From positions 1-11,392 of the forward strand of contig JAJZKY010000077.1 of NCBI GenBank assembly GCA_021803885.1: a DNA stretch of 11,392 bases, given 5' to 3'. Below the pieces are notes generated by a model. The model worked only from the letters and a program-made list of their open reading frames with translations. It had not been told where the DNA came from and did not search any database. This stretch comes from Planctomycetota bacterium (GTDB lineage: Bacteria > Planctomycetota > Phycisphaerae > WQYP01 > JAJZKY01). Positions 1 through 7,022 of this stretch are shown one piece after another (position 1 is the stretch's first letter; each line of letters begins with the position of its first letter). The translations under genes and the position numbers were made by a program.

Positions 1-1
1 C

Positions 2-178
2 AGGTACGTGCACAATCCCAAGCATCCGCCGCAGTCGATACTGGCAGGGGACGCTTGCCAGATCGAGGAAATCAAGACGCGCTCGCAATTGCGCATCGAG
101 GTGCTGAAACTTCACCTGGGTTTTTCGCCGGCCGACGCGACCTCAACATCGGGAGTTTCACGAGCCCCGTCGGCCTAG
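2..178 (+). CDS. Tail assembly chaperone, G-like short form (5' partial)
   Basis: This is the C-terminal end of a gene that begins before the window, read in frame 2 to a TAG at 176-178. The visible 58 residues start RYVHNPKHPP and include a helical stretch (QIEEIKTRSQLRIEVLKLHL, about residues 21-40). Up to position 124 its codons end mostly in G or C, as in a real gene of this genome. From 125 to the stop that bias weakens in this frame and appears in frame 1 instead. Its place directly before the tape-measure gene is that of the lambda G family, cytoplasmic chaperones that bind the tape measure and tube subunits during tail assembly. I infer the function from position and the frameshift arrangement, not from a diagnostic motif. 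The last 17 codons after the slippery site belong only to the unshifted form. Confidence 0.62.
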   Translation, partial: RYVHNPKHPPQSILAGDACQIEEIKTRSQLRIEVLKLHLGFSPADATSTSGVSRAPSA

Positions 179-342
179 TCGAGTTTGTAAACGTCCCGAA
201 GCTCATCGGGACGTTGGTGATGCACAACATGGCGACGCTGTACGAGCTGCAAACGGTCTACGGCGTGCAGGACGCTTGGGACCTACTGGAGATTTTGGCG
301 GTGAACAAAGAAAACGAGCGCCGACTCACGCGAAAGCAGTAG
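2..342 (+). CDS. Tail assembly chaperone, GT-like -1 frameshift product (5' partial)
   Basis: Reading starts in frame 2 and is proposed to slip by -1 at 118-124, continuing in frame 1 from codon TTC at 124 to TAG at 340-342. The added T-like part has about 72 residues and ends with a helical tail (ATLYELQTVYGVQDAWDLLE and onward, ending RRLTRKQ). Frame 1 has mostly G/C-ending codons from 124 on but mostly A/T-ending ones before it, so it is coding only after the slip. In lambda-like phages the GT fusion binds the tape measure through its T domain, and the gene order G-T-tape measure is conserved. ATG codons at 220 and 229 could instead start a separate 37-40 aa protein. The SD there is weak, and this would leave 124-219 unexplained. 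A true frameshift mutation is less likely given the slippery motif and stem. Confidence 0.6.
   Translation, partial: VRAQSQASAAVDTGRGRLPDRGNQDALAIAHRGAETSPGFFAGRRDLNIGSFTSPVGLVEFVNVPKLIGTLVMHNMATLYELQTVYGVQDAWDLLEILAVNKENERRLTRKQ
118..124 (+). promoter_or_regulatory. -1 ribosomal frameshift slippery heptamer
   Basis: The bases read G GGT TTT in the upstream frame, which fits the X_XXY_YYZ rule. After a -1 slip the two tRNAs re-pair with GGG and TTT, so Gly changes only at the wobble position and Phe re-pairs perfectly. The next codon becomes TTC at 124-126. A GAGGTG sequence at 98-103, 14 nt upstream, could act as an internal Shine-Dalgarno-like stimulator, as described for dnaX, but this is weak. 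Confidence 0.65.
130..175 (+). promoter_or_regulatory. Frameshift-stimulating stem-loop
   Basis: GGCCGACG at 130-137 is perfectly complementary to CGTCGGCC at 168-175, giving an 8-bp G+C-rich stem with a 30-nt loop. It starts 5 nt after the slippery heptamer, the usual distance for a structure that pauses the ribosome during -1 slippage. Short GGG/CCC pairing inside the loop (151-153 with 165-167) is possible. The unshifted stop codon lies immediately after the stem. Confidence 0.55.
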
Positions 343-345
343 CCC

Positions 346-1626
346 ATGGCCGATAGCGTTGTTGATAGTTTAGTCGTCACCCTTGGCCTGAAATCTGAAG
401 GATTCACCGAAGGTCAGGAAAAAGCGCGCGCGGAAATCGCTCGCACCAAGGACGCGCTCGGCCGCGCAGCCGACTCCATGGGCGACTCGTTCGGGATGCT
501 AGCAGGCAAGATCAGCATGCTGTTCCTCGGGTTCGCCGGACTCGCGGGCGTCGTGGACCTGCTCGCCAGTACAGCCGAAGGACTCAAGGAGGTCGCTATT
601 CAATCGCGCGTGCTCGGCGTATCGGCTCACGAACTGCGCTCATGGCAGGAGGCCAGCCAGCTCGCCGGCGGCGGTCCGAACGACATGGCGAACTACATCG
701 GGAATCTCAACAAGTCGCTGTTCGCGTTGCGGTACAACGGCCAGTGGTCGTCTCTGTTCACTGGATTCGAGCGCGCCGGCATAGACTTCCAGTCTTCCAA
801 CGGACTCGCCAAAGACCCGCATGCGCTGATGCTCGAGGTCGCGCAGTACTTGGCGCGTGTGTATCCTGGGAATACGCCGCAAGCTCGCGAGATGCGCGCG
901 ACTGCCGCGGAAGTGCAATTCGGGCTGCCCCAGAGCATGGCGTACATGGTATCGAATCTAGCGACCTTCGAGCGCGAGTGGGGCAAGTCCGCCGCCACCA
1001 ATAAAGGCGTGACGATGACGCGGGCCGAGGCGGCCAAGCATCTCGTCAACGAGATGATCGATCTAAAATTCAAGGTGCAGGACATCGCTTCCAAGGCGTT
1101 CCCGACGCTCGATAAGTGGACCGTGGAGCTATTCAAGGCGTTCAAGGAGCTTGCCAAGGTTTACATTCCTATGGCGGAGAAAGCGTTTAAAGAGCTAGTA
1201 GCAGATATAGACGCGGTGCTAGGTTGGTTCCAGAAAGACACTGGGCACAGTTTACCGAAAACGGTCCGGCACATGCTCGATACCCCGCTGAAACCCGCCG
1301 CGGCCGAGTTCCAAAAGAACAAGCTCGAGGGCCTCGCGCTCGGGGCCATGGCTATCGCTCAGCTTCCGATGAATCCCGTAACCTACATACTCAGCAAAAT
1401 ATTCGATGACGGCCACTCAGCCATCTCGCCGACCAAAGCCGCTGGCGACGCGGTGGCTACTGTAGCGGCGGCCGGCGCAATAGGGAAAGGCTCCGCTACC
1501 GTCGTAATCGGCTCCATGACGATCAACACCAAGGCCACGGACGCGAACGGGATCGCCAGGGATATGCACTCTGCGCTCAAGCGTAAGTTCCTGGCAGGCC
1601 AAGCCGATAACGGTGTGACGCCGTGA
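346..1626 (+). CDS. Tail tape-measure protein
   Basis: This 426-aa protein spans the tail lumen, sets tail length and leaves ahead of the DNA at infection. An N-terminal amphipathic stretch (about residues 15-48, rich in Lys, Glu, Arg and Ala) precedes a hydrophobic segment at about 57-74 (ISMLFLGFAGLAGVVDLL). The middle is helical and the C-terminus has the typical end of this class, ATDANGIARDMHSALKRKF (about 396-414), often seen in tape measures of small myoviruses and Mu-like prophages. I see no lytic transglycosylase or peptidase motif. It follows the chaperone pair by 3 nt with no clear SD, suggesting coupling. It is short for the family: at the roughly 0.15 nm per residue known from lambda, it would specify a tail of about 65 nm. 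The stop overlaps the GTG of the next gene. Confidence 0.88.
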   Translation: MADSVVDSLVVTLGLKSEGFTEGQEKARAEIARTKDALGRAADSMGDSFGMLAGKISMLFLGFAGLAGVVDLLASTAEGLKEVAIQSRVLGVSAHELRSWQEASQLAGGGPNDMANYIGNLNKSLFALRYNGQWSSLFTGFERAGIDFQSSNGLAKDPHALMLEVAQYLARVYPGNTPQAREMRATAAEVQFGLPQSMAYMVSNLATFEREWGKSAATNKGVTMTRAEAAKHLVNEMIDLKFKVQDIASKAFPTLDKWTVELFKAFKELAKVYIPMAEKAFKELVADIDAVLGWFQKDTGHSLPKTVRHMLDTPLKPAAAEFQKNKLEGLALGAMAIAQLPMNPVTYILSKIFDDGHSAISPTKAAGDAVATVAAAGAIGKGSATVVIGSMTINTKATDANGIARDMHSALKRKFLAGQADNGVTP

Positions 1627-2276
1627 ACTTCCCGAACGTTCCGGACCTGCCCGGCGTCCCTCCGATACCGCGTCTACCGGGCGCGGTCTACAACACGATC
1701 ACGCTCGGCAGCGAGGCTATCTCTGGCGTGCTGTGGGGCGCGGCGCAGAACAACGCCGTGTGGGGAGTCTACGACAGAAACTCAAATCTAGTCATTCAGC
1801 CGGATTCCATCCTGAACCTCGCGAACGAGAACGAGTGGAGCGTGTGCGACTTCCCCGTGCAGGACGGCTCGTTCGCCTCGTACAACATCGTCATCCATCC
1901 GTTCGAGGTGTCGCTGCGCATGACCAAGGGCGGCACTACCGCAGAGCGCGCGGCATTCCTGGCGCAGATCGCGGCGATTGCTGGCACGACGAATCTCTAC
2001 ACCATAATCTCGCCCGAGTGGTCCTATCAGAATTGCGTGCTGCGCAGCTACTCGAACGTGCGGCGCGGTCCCGCAGGCGCCTACTTCCTGGCCGAGGTGG
2101 ACGTTCACTTCCGGCAGGTAATCCAAGTCTCTGAGGTGTACACCAATACCGTAACGAATACCACGAACGCGACAGACCCGACGGCGCAGCCGATTGTCAA
2201 CTTAGGCAGCGTCAATCCGCAGCCGATCTCCGCTCAGCAGATCAATCAGAGCATGCAGGCGATATCGTTCGAGTAG
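1623..2276 (+). CDS. Baseplate/tube-initiator protein after the tape measure
   Basis: A 217-aa protein with a GTG start overlapping the tape-measure stop (GTGA at 1623-1626). It opens with a proline-rich leader (MNFPNVPDLPGVPPIPRLPG) and continues with WGVYDRNSNLVIQPDS, then DFPVQDGSFASYNIVIHPFE (about 79-98) and VSLRMTKGGTTAERAAFL. This pattern is recognisable from proteins encoded between tape measure and hub in small contractile-tail phages, where they cap or initiate the tail tube at the baseplate. The last 40 or so residues are Asn/Thr/Gln-rich and low in charge, probably a flexible tail. The exact role (tube initiator versus hub-associated ring) is inferred from gene order. I cannot assign a named family with certainty. 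Confidence 0.68.
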   Translation: MNFPNVPDLPGVPPIPRLPGAVYNTITLGSEAISGVLWGAAQNNAVWGVYDRNSNLVIQPDSILNLANENEWSVCDFPVQDGSFASYNIVIHPFEVSLRMTKGGTTAERAAFLAQIAAIAGTTNLYTIISPEWSYQNCVLRSYSNVRRGPAGAYFLAEVDVHFRQVIQVSEVYTNTVTNTTNATDPTAQPIVNLGSVNPQPISAQQINQSMQAISFE

Positions 2277-2279
2277 CGC

Positions 2280-3161
2280 ATGCCGTCATTCTCATCTGAA
2301 AAACTGCTGCGCGCGACGATAGTGCTCGAAGGCGGCAATAACACGTTTCCAGGTACTGGCAGCAATACCCTTGTGCTGACGAATCTGCGCATGGTCGCGA
2401 ACATAGACTGCAACGTCGGCTTCGCCAACGAGTTGTCAATCGACATCTACGGCATGAAGCAGGCGGACATGAACGCGCTGTCCGTGCTGCTGTTCAGAGT
2501 TCAGCCGACGGCGGTTCAGATCAACACCATCACGCTCGAGGCGTGGAGCGGCAAGGGATGGGCGCAGGTTTTCGCAGGCACGATCATCGAGGGATCGCCG
2601 CAGTATACGGAGATGCCGGATGTGTACATGCGACTCCAGGCGCGCATAGGCTACGCTTTCGGCGTTCAGCCGACGACGCCGATATCGTATCCGAACGGGG
2701 GCACAGTGGCGTCGGCGATGCAGACTGTTGCCGGTGTCATGGGACTCGGGTTCGAGAACAACGGCGTGACCGCTATGCTACCGAAAGGGGCGTACTTCCC
2801 AGGATCGCCGTACACGCAGCTTAGAGCGATTGCGCGAAACTCTAACATCGACTATTACATAGACCAGAAGAACACGCTGGCGATATGTCCACGCTTTACG
2901 CCCCGGAGCGGACTCCAGCAGGTCGTACTCGCGCCGACAACCGGACTCATCGCAGACCCATGTATCGAAGTATTCGGAGTCTCCGCTAGTGCGCTGTTCA
3001 ACCCGCAATTCACGCTTGGAGGTCCTATTCAGATAACCGATACGATTATCCCTGCCGCCAACGGCCAATGGTACATATTCAAGGCATATCATACGCTGGA
3101 GTCCTTGAAGTTCGACGGCGCATGGTTCACGCATATGAATTGTAGCCCGATACAGACATGA
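2280..3161 (+). CDS. Baseplate hub protein (gp27/gpD-like)
   Basis: A 293-aa protein starting 3 nt after the previous stop. It is beta-rich: an N-terminal segment with alternating hydrophobic strands (VLTNLRMVANIDCNVGFANE, about 32-51), a central segment with VFAGTIIEGSPQY, and a helical insert (GGTVASAMQTVAGVMGLGFE, about 142-161) followed by SPYTQLRAIARNSNIDYYID. This strand layout and the order hub-then-spike match trimeric hub proteins of the T4 gp27 / P2 gpD / Mu gp44 type. These join the tail tube to the spike and adapt six-fold to three-fold symmetry. No enzymatic motif is visible. The family call rests on recognisable layout and position and needs a profile search to be firm. Confidence 0.75.
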   Translation: MPSFSSEKLLRATIVLEGGNNTFPGTGSNTLVLTNLRMVANIDCNVGFANELSIDIYGMKQADMNALSVLLFRVQPTAVQINTITLEAWSGKGWAQVFAGTIIEGSPQYTEMPDVYMRLQARIGYAFGVQPTTPISYPNGGTVASAMQTVAGVMGLGFENNGVTAMLPKGAYFPGSPYTQLRAIARNSNIDYYIDQKNTLAICPRFTPRSGLQQVVLAPTTGLIADPCIEVFGVSASALFNPQFTLGGPIQITDTIIPAANGQWYIFKAYHTLESLKFDGAWFTHMNCSPIQT

Positions 3162-3174
3162 TGGTACGAGCCAC

Positions 3175-3882
3175 ATGACCGAGACTCTGTATCCGCTGCG
3201 GACTTTTGCGAGCGTGTCGAGCGAGTACCAGTCGCTCGCGTTCGTGTTCCAGCAGCTTTTGGCGAACGTCATGACGGCGGCTGTCGTGCAGGTGAAGTCC
3301 GTCACGAACGACGGCGGATTATCGCCTGTCGGATACGTCTCTGTTCAGCCGATGCTTAACCAGTTGAACGGTGCGCAGCAGCCGACTCCGCACGGCATCA
3401 TCGGCAACATTCCGTACTTCAGGATTCAGGGTGGAACGAACGCTGTAATCATTGACCCCAACGTCGGCGATATCGGCATCCTCGTATTCTCTTACCGCGA
3501 CATTTCGTCTTTGGTCGCGGCAAACCAGCAGTCGCCTGGGTCTCTGAAGGGCGCGCAGCCGCTCAATCCCGCGACGCTGGCACAGTACGACTGGGGCTCT
3601 GGGCTCTACATCGGCGGATTTCTGAACGGCATCCCGGTGCAGTATGTGCAGTTCAACTCGAACGGCATAGCCGTTGTCTCGCCTACTGAGATCACGCTGC
3701 AAGCCCCAACCGTCAAAATATCCGCCTCGACTGCCGTCGATATCACTGGACCCGTGAACGCAAACGGCGCTGAGATCAGCACGCAGGGCGAGATCACAGA
3801 CGCACTCGGCGTCGTACTCGGCACGCATGTCCACTCCGGCGTGTCGAGCGGCACGTCCGATACCGGCAAGCCGGTGACGTAG
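3175..3882 (+). CDS. Membrane-piercing spike, Gp138 N-terminal domain type
   Basis: A 235-aa trimeric central spike that punctures the outer membrane on sheath contraction. Residues 34-112 look like the Gp138 N-terminal OB-fold: strands around AAVVQVKSV and VSVQPML, then IPYFRIQGGTNAVIIDPNVG and DIGILVFSYRDISSLV. From about 165 the pattern becomes short repeating strands (VVSPTEITLQAPTVKISAST), as expected for a narrow beta-helix. The C-terminus GTHVHSGVSSGTSDTGKPVT has the H-x-H pair (His218, His220) that in P2 gpV and phi92 gp138 binds a metal ion, iron in the solved structures, at the needle tip. Start chosen as the first ATG after the hub stop; its SD is poor. The ion identity here is inferred from the family. 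Confidence 0.88.
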   Translation: MTETLYPLRTFASVSSEYQSLAFVFQQLLANVMTAAVVQVKSVTNDGGLSPVGYVSVQPMLNQLNGAQQPTPHGIIGNIPYFRIQGGTNAVIIDPNVGDIGILVFSYRDISSLVAANQQSPGSLKGAQPLNPATLAQYDWGSGLYIGGFLNGIPVQYVQFNSNGIAVVSPTEITLQAPTVKISASTAVDITGPVNANGAEISTQGEITDALGVVLGTHVHSGVSSGTSDTGKPVT

Positions 3883-3884
3883 CC

Positions 3885-4316
3885 ATGCTCATCATCCCAG
3901 TCACAGCCGTGCCGGCGCAGTCGCTCTCGATACAGCTCGCCGGGCAGTCCTGCGGGATCAACCTCTATAGCCTGCAGACGCCGGGGGACATTCTTGCGCC
4001 GCAGACTCAATACGTCCGCGACAGCTACGGGTACATCATTTACGACTCGTTCGGCAATCCGATGACGACGCAGTATTTTTCGACTACCGAAGTGCAGGGA
4101 TATCCAGCGCTGTACATGGACCTCACGGTCAACGGAACGTCGATCATAAATTGCCGCATCGTGCGTAACACGGTGCCGATACTGCTCGATGCGAAATATT
4201 ACGGCGTGGTTGGGGACTTCGTGGTTGTGGACATGTTCGAGGACACAGACCCGGTATACACCGGCCTCGGCACGCAGTATCAGCTTGTGTACCTGGAGGC
4301 GAGCGATTTGCCATGA
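3885..4316 (+). CDS. Baseplate plug protein (Pam3 gp18-like)
   Basis: A 143-aa protein, ATG 2 nt after the spike stop. Recognisable elements are VPAQSLSIQLAGQSCGINLY near the N-terminus, ALYMDLTVNGTSIINCRIVR (about 75-94), then YYGVVGDFVVVDMFEDTDPV and YTGLGTQYQLVYL at the end. This resembles the small beta-barrel proteins encoded between spike and gp25-like wedge in many phages, described structurally as the plug of cyanophage Pam3's baseplate. I assign it on pattern and gene order. Residues 43-71 look like an extra loop before the conserved LYMDL segment. That loop carries DSYGYIIYDSFGNPM, a D-x-x-G hairpin-like element that also occurs at the end of the DUF2612 protein. Its stop overlaps the next start (ATGA). 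Confidence 0.7.
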   Translation: MLIIPVTAVPAQSLSIQLAGQSCGINLYSLQTPGDILAPQTQYVRDSYGYIIYDSFGNPMTTQYFSTTEVQGYPALYMDLTVNGTSIINCRIVRNTVPILLDAKYYGVVGDFVVVDMFEDTDPVYTGLGTQYQLVYLEASDLP

Positions 4317-4678
4317 GCTCAACGACGCAAAACACCCTGCTCCTCGATCAATCGTCCTGGGATCTCGTCGTCGATTCCAATGGGAATATCGCCATGGCCA
4401 CGCCGCCGTACTCTGTGGCGCAGGACGTGGCGAGCGCCATCAAGACGTTCCTCGGGGACGCATATTACGACGCCACGGCCGGCATCGACTATTTCGGAAA
4501 AGTGCTCGGCCAGGAGCCGCCGCTTCCGGTCTTGCAGACGCTCATGGAAAATGCAGCGCTAACGGTCCCAGGGGTAGTATCTGCGACGTGTATCATCGAA
4601 GGATTCACGGGCCGAAAAGTGAACGGGCAGGTTCAATTCACTGATTCTGACGGCAATACCGGCAGCGTGGCGCTGTGA
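4313..4678 (+). CDS. Baseplate wedge protein, gp25/gpW-like
   Basis: A 121-aa wedge protein of the T4 gp25 / P2 gpW / Mu gp46 type, which links the first sheath ring to the wedge and is needed to start sheath polymerisation. The diagnostic run is TLLLDQSSWDLVVDSNGNIA, then SVAQDVASAIKTFLGDAYYD (about 34-53) and GIDYFGKVLGQEPP, followed by a second domain with LMENAALTVPGVVSA and NGQVQF. Length is normal for the family. The ATG overlaps the plug stop by four bases and its own stop overlaps the GTG of the J-like gene, so all three are probably translationally coupled. Conservation of this protein is a main reason for calling the tail contractile. Confidence 0.87.
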   Translation: MSSTTQNTLLLDQSSWDLVVDSNGNIAMATPPYSVAQDVASAIKTFLGDAYYDATAGIDYFGKVLGQEPPLPVLQTLMENAALTVPGVVSATCIIEGFTGRKVNGQVQFTDSDGNTGSVAL

Positions 4679-5892
4679 GCGCAGTCCCTCAAATACAGTG
4701 GACCTCGACTGGCCTCGTCGTGCCGAGCGCGTCGACCGTGCTCGCAGGCGTTCAGTCCGACATCAATACCGCGTTCGGCGGGAAGCTCAATTTCACGAAC
4801 CCGCAAACCCCGCAGTCGCAGCTCGCCACGTCCTGGGCGGCGAACATCAATGCCGCTAATGCAGCGCTTGCGTACTTCGTCAATAACATCGATCCCGACG
4901 TGGCCAGCGGGTTCATGCAGGACGCCGTAGGGCAGATTTACTTCCTGGATCGCAACCCCGGGCTGCCGACCGTGGTGCAGTGCTTGTGCACTGGCCTTGT
5001 CGGCACCGTAATCCCTACCGGAGCGACTGCGCAAGACACCAGCGGGAACAGGTACGTGTGCACTGCTGGTGGCACCATCCCTGCCAGCGGATCGATCACT
5101 CTGCCATTCTCCAATGTCGTGCTCGGCCCGATTGCCTGTCCGGCCGGCACGCTGACGCAGATATACCAGCAGATCACCGGCTGGGACAGCATCACCAATC
5201 CGGCGGCCGGAGTGATCGGCGCGAACGTCGAGAGTCAAGCTGCATTTGCGTTGCGCCGTGCGGCATCTGTAGCGTCTAATTCGCAGGGCGCTCTGCAATC
5301 GATTTATGGCGCCGTGTTCGGCGTCCCGGGAGTGGTGGACGTATTTTGCTACGAGAACGACTCGAACGTGGCGATCACGGTCGGCGCTACGAATTACTCG
5401 ATGCTGCCGAACTCGATCTATGTCGGCGTCTCTGGGGGAGACTCTGCGGCTATTGCGCAGGCGATCTACACGAAAAAATCTCCTGGCTGCAACATGAACG
5501 GCAACACGACCGTCGTGGTGACCGATACCAGTGGTTACAATCCGCCCGCGCCGACCTACAACATTACGTACAACGACTTGACCGATACACAGATTTATTT
5601 CTCGGTCAATATCCAGAATACGAGCACGCTGCCGGCGAACATCGTATCTCTCGTGCAGAACGCGGTCGTTGCGCAGTTCAGCGGCCAGAACGGCGCGCCT
5701 CGAGCGCGCAGCGGGTCACTCATCCTGGCGTCGCAATACTACGCGCCGATCATCGCGGCTGGTCCTACCACGATCCAGCTCATGTCGGTCTACGTGGGAG
5801 TGTCTGCGCCTGCTCAACTCGCGAGTGTAACTATGGGCATCGACCAGGAGCCGGTAATCGCGGCGGCCAATGTCACTGTGAATTTAATCTAA
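4675..5892 (+). CDS. Baseplate J-like wedge protein
   Basis: A 405-aa protein of the P2 gpJ / T4 gp6 / Mu gp47 family, which forms the dimeric wedge belt of the baseplate and transmits the contraction signal. Key signs in order: the early LDRNPGLP segment (about 91-98), the strand pair GTVIPTGATAQDTSGNRYVC (about 110-129), the hallmark GWDSITNP (169-176), IGANVESQAAFALRRAASVA (about 181-200), then VPGVVDVFCYEN (217-228) and a glycine-rich core with VGVSGGDSAAIAQAIYTKKS. The C-terminal third is a beta-rich arm. It starts with GTG overlapping the preceding TGA. The stop TAA at 5890-5892 is part of the SD for the next gene. Length is usual for the family. Confidence 0.92.
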   Translation: MSAVPQIQWTSTGLVVPSASTVLAGVQSDINTAFGGKLNFTNPQTPQSQLATSWAANINAANAALAYFVNNIDPDVASGFMQDAVGQIYFLDRNPGLPTVVQCLCTGLVGTVIPTGATAQDTSGNRYVCTAGGTIPASGSITLPFSNVVLGPIACPAGTLTQIYQQITGWDSITNPAAGVIGANVESQAAFALRRAASVASNSQGALQSIYGAVFGVPGVVDVFCYENDSNVAITVGATNYSMLPNSIYVGVSGGDSAAIAQAIYTKKSPGCNMNGNTTVVVTDTSGYNPPAPTYNITYNDLTDTQIYFSVNIQNTSTLPANIVSLVQNAVVAQFSGQNGAPRARSGSLILASQYYAPIIAAGPTTIQLMSVYVGVSAPAQLASVTMGIDQEPVIAAANVTVNLI

Positions 5893-5902
5893 GGCACACA
5901 CT

Positions 5903-7021
5903 ATGGCAGGCTCACCCACTCCGCCGCTGATCCAAGAAGCCTTCGGCTCGGGCGCGGCCAGTTCATACATCACGAACCCGATCCCGGTTGCGTCTCAGAT
6001 CAGCGTCAAGGCCGGCGCGGCGTCCTACACTGACGGCTTCCCGCCGCTGACGATGACGCCGGCGAGTGCGGGCGGAGTCAACCCGTTCGGTCAGGATATG
6101 AACGGCATCCTGTACGCCGCGACTGCCAATATTGCCGCCCTCACCGGCGGCCAGCAGTATCAGTTCAGCACCGCATATGCCGCAGCGAACGGTGGCTACG
6201 CGCTCGGCGCCATCCTTGCGATGGCAAGCGGAGCAGGCTACTGGATTAATCAGGTTGCTGGTAACAGCAATAATCCGGATACGACCGCGCCGGCGAGCTC
6301 CGGGTGGGCGCCGCTCTCTGTGTACGGAGCCACGACACTGAGCGGACTGGCATCGTCCAATGTCACGCTCACAGGTCCGCAAGCAGCGGCTCCGCAGATA
6401 TTCTTGTCTGGGGCGCTGACCGCGAACATTCAGATTATTTTCCCTACCTGGGTGCGTGGCTGGACGGTGACAAACTCGACGACCGGCGCGTATACCGTCA
6501 CATGCACGACCGCGAGCGGTACCGGGGTTGCCATCTCTCAAGGCGCGACGGTGCAGATATTCGGGAACGGCACGAATATCGTCGCAGGCGCAACGCTGAT
6601 CCCGAATGGGTACATCCAGTCCCAGATGATAGCGCCGGGAGCCGTCTCCTCTGCCACGCAGTACAAAGCCTCCGCTACTGCCATTCCCAATACCGGCGCC
6701 GCTCAGACGCTCATCAGCGTGGCGCTGTCTGGCACCGTTACCATGCTGCTGCTGGGGCGCGTGCATTTTACTGCCACCGAAGCGCAGCTCATCACGGCAG
6801 CGTCTCTCTACAATAATTCCGGCGCGACTCTTTTGGACAGTTCGAACTTGCTCGTAGTGAGTCCGAGCACATCGCAATTTATTGCCGACATCAATCTACA
6901 GGGGATCATTTCAGCAAGTGGAGGTGCGAATCAGAATATCACGCTCACTGCATCCTCATCAAATACGGTCGGAAGCGTGACGGCAAGCGCGCTGCTGACT
7001 GCAATCCGGCTCAGCGCATAG
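5903..7021 (+). CDS. Tail fibre protein with baseplate-anchoring N-terminal domain
   Basis: A 372-aa fibre protein, preceded by TAAGG at 5890-5894, 8 nt before the ATG. The first 138 residues carry a familiar prophage fibre head: DGFPPLTMTPASAGGVNPFG and QDMNGILYAATA (about 45-76), then YAAANGGYALGAIL and GWAPL. That head usually attaches to the baseplate. From about 140 on the sequence is Ser/Thr/Ala/Gly-rich with alternating strands (LTGPQAAAPQIFLSGALTAN, ATVQIFGNGTNIVAG). It ends in a region beginning about residue 275 (VTMLLLGRVHFTATEAQLIT) that looks like a compact beta-sandwich, a plausible receptor-binding tip. I see no chaperone gene or enzymatic motif. Its place between the J-like and DUF2612 genes is unusual; fibre genes normally follow both. 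Confidence 0.8.
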   Translation: MAGSPTPPLIQEAFGSGAASSYITNPIPVASQISVKAGAASYTDGFPPLTMTPASAGGVNPFGQDMNGILYAATANIAALTGGQQYQFSTAYAAANGGYALGAILAMASGAGYWINQVAGNSNNPDTTAPASSGWAPLSVYGATTLSGLASSNVTLTGPQAAAPQIFLSGALTANIQIIFPTWVRGWTVTNSTTGAYTVTCTTASGTGVAISQGATVQIFGNGTNIVAGATLIPNGYIQSQMIAPGAVSSATQYKASATAIPNTGAAQTLISVALSGTVTMLLLGRVHFTATEAQLITAASLYNNSGATLLDSSNLLVVSPSTSQFIADINLQGIISASGGANQNITLTASSSNTVGSVTASALLTAIRLSA

Positions 7022-7022
7022 C

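Noticed and set aside
55..342. A single TTG-started gene in frame 1 across 55-342
   Set aside because: Codons before 124 in this frame end mostly in A/T and give an Arg-rich shadow-like sequence; the frame becomes coding only after the slippery site.
3862..3875. ACCGGC-AA-GCCGGT inverted repeat at the end of the spike gene as a terminator
   Set aside because: The loop leaves only about five pairs, there is no T-run, and genes on both sides are tightly coupled.
5963..6877. Long minus-strand open frame of about 300 codons, and similar ones at 3606-4322, 4633-5298, 8450-9301 and 10722-11363
   Set aside because: They lie wholly opposite well-supported plus-strand genes, give Arg-rich sequences without recognisable motifs, and are expected shadows in G+C-rich DNA.
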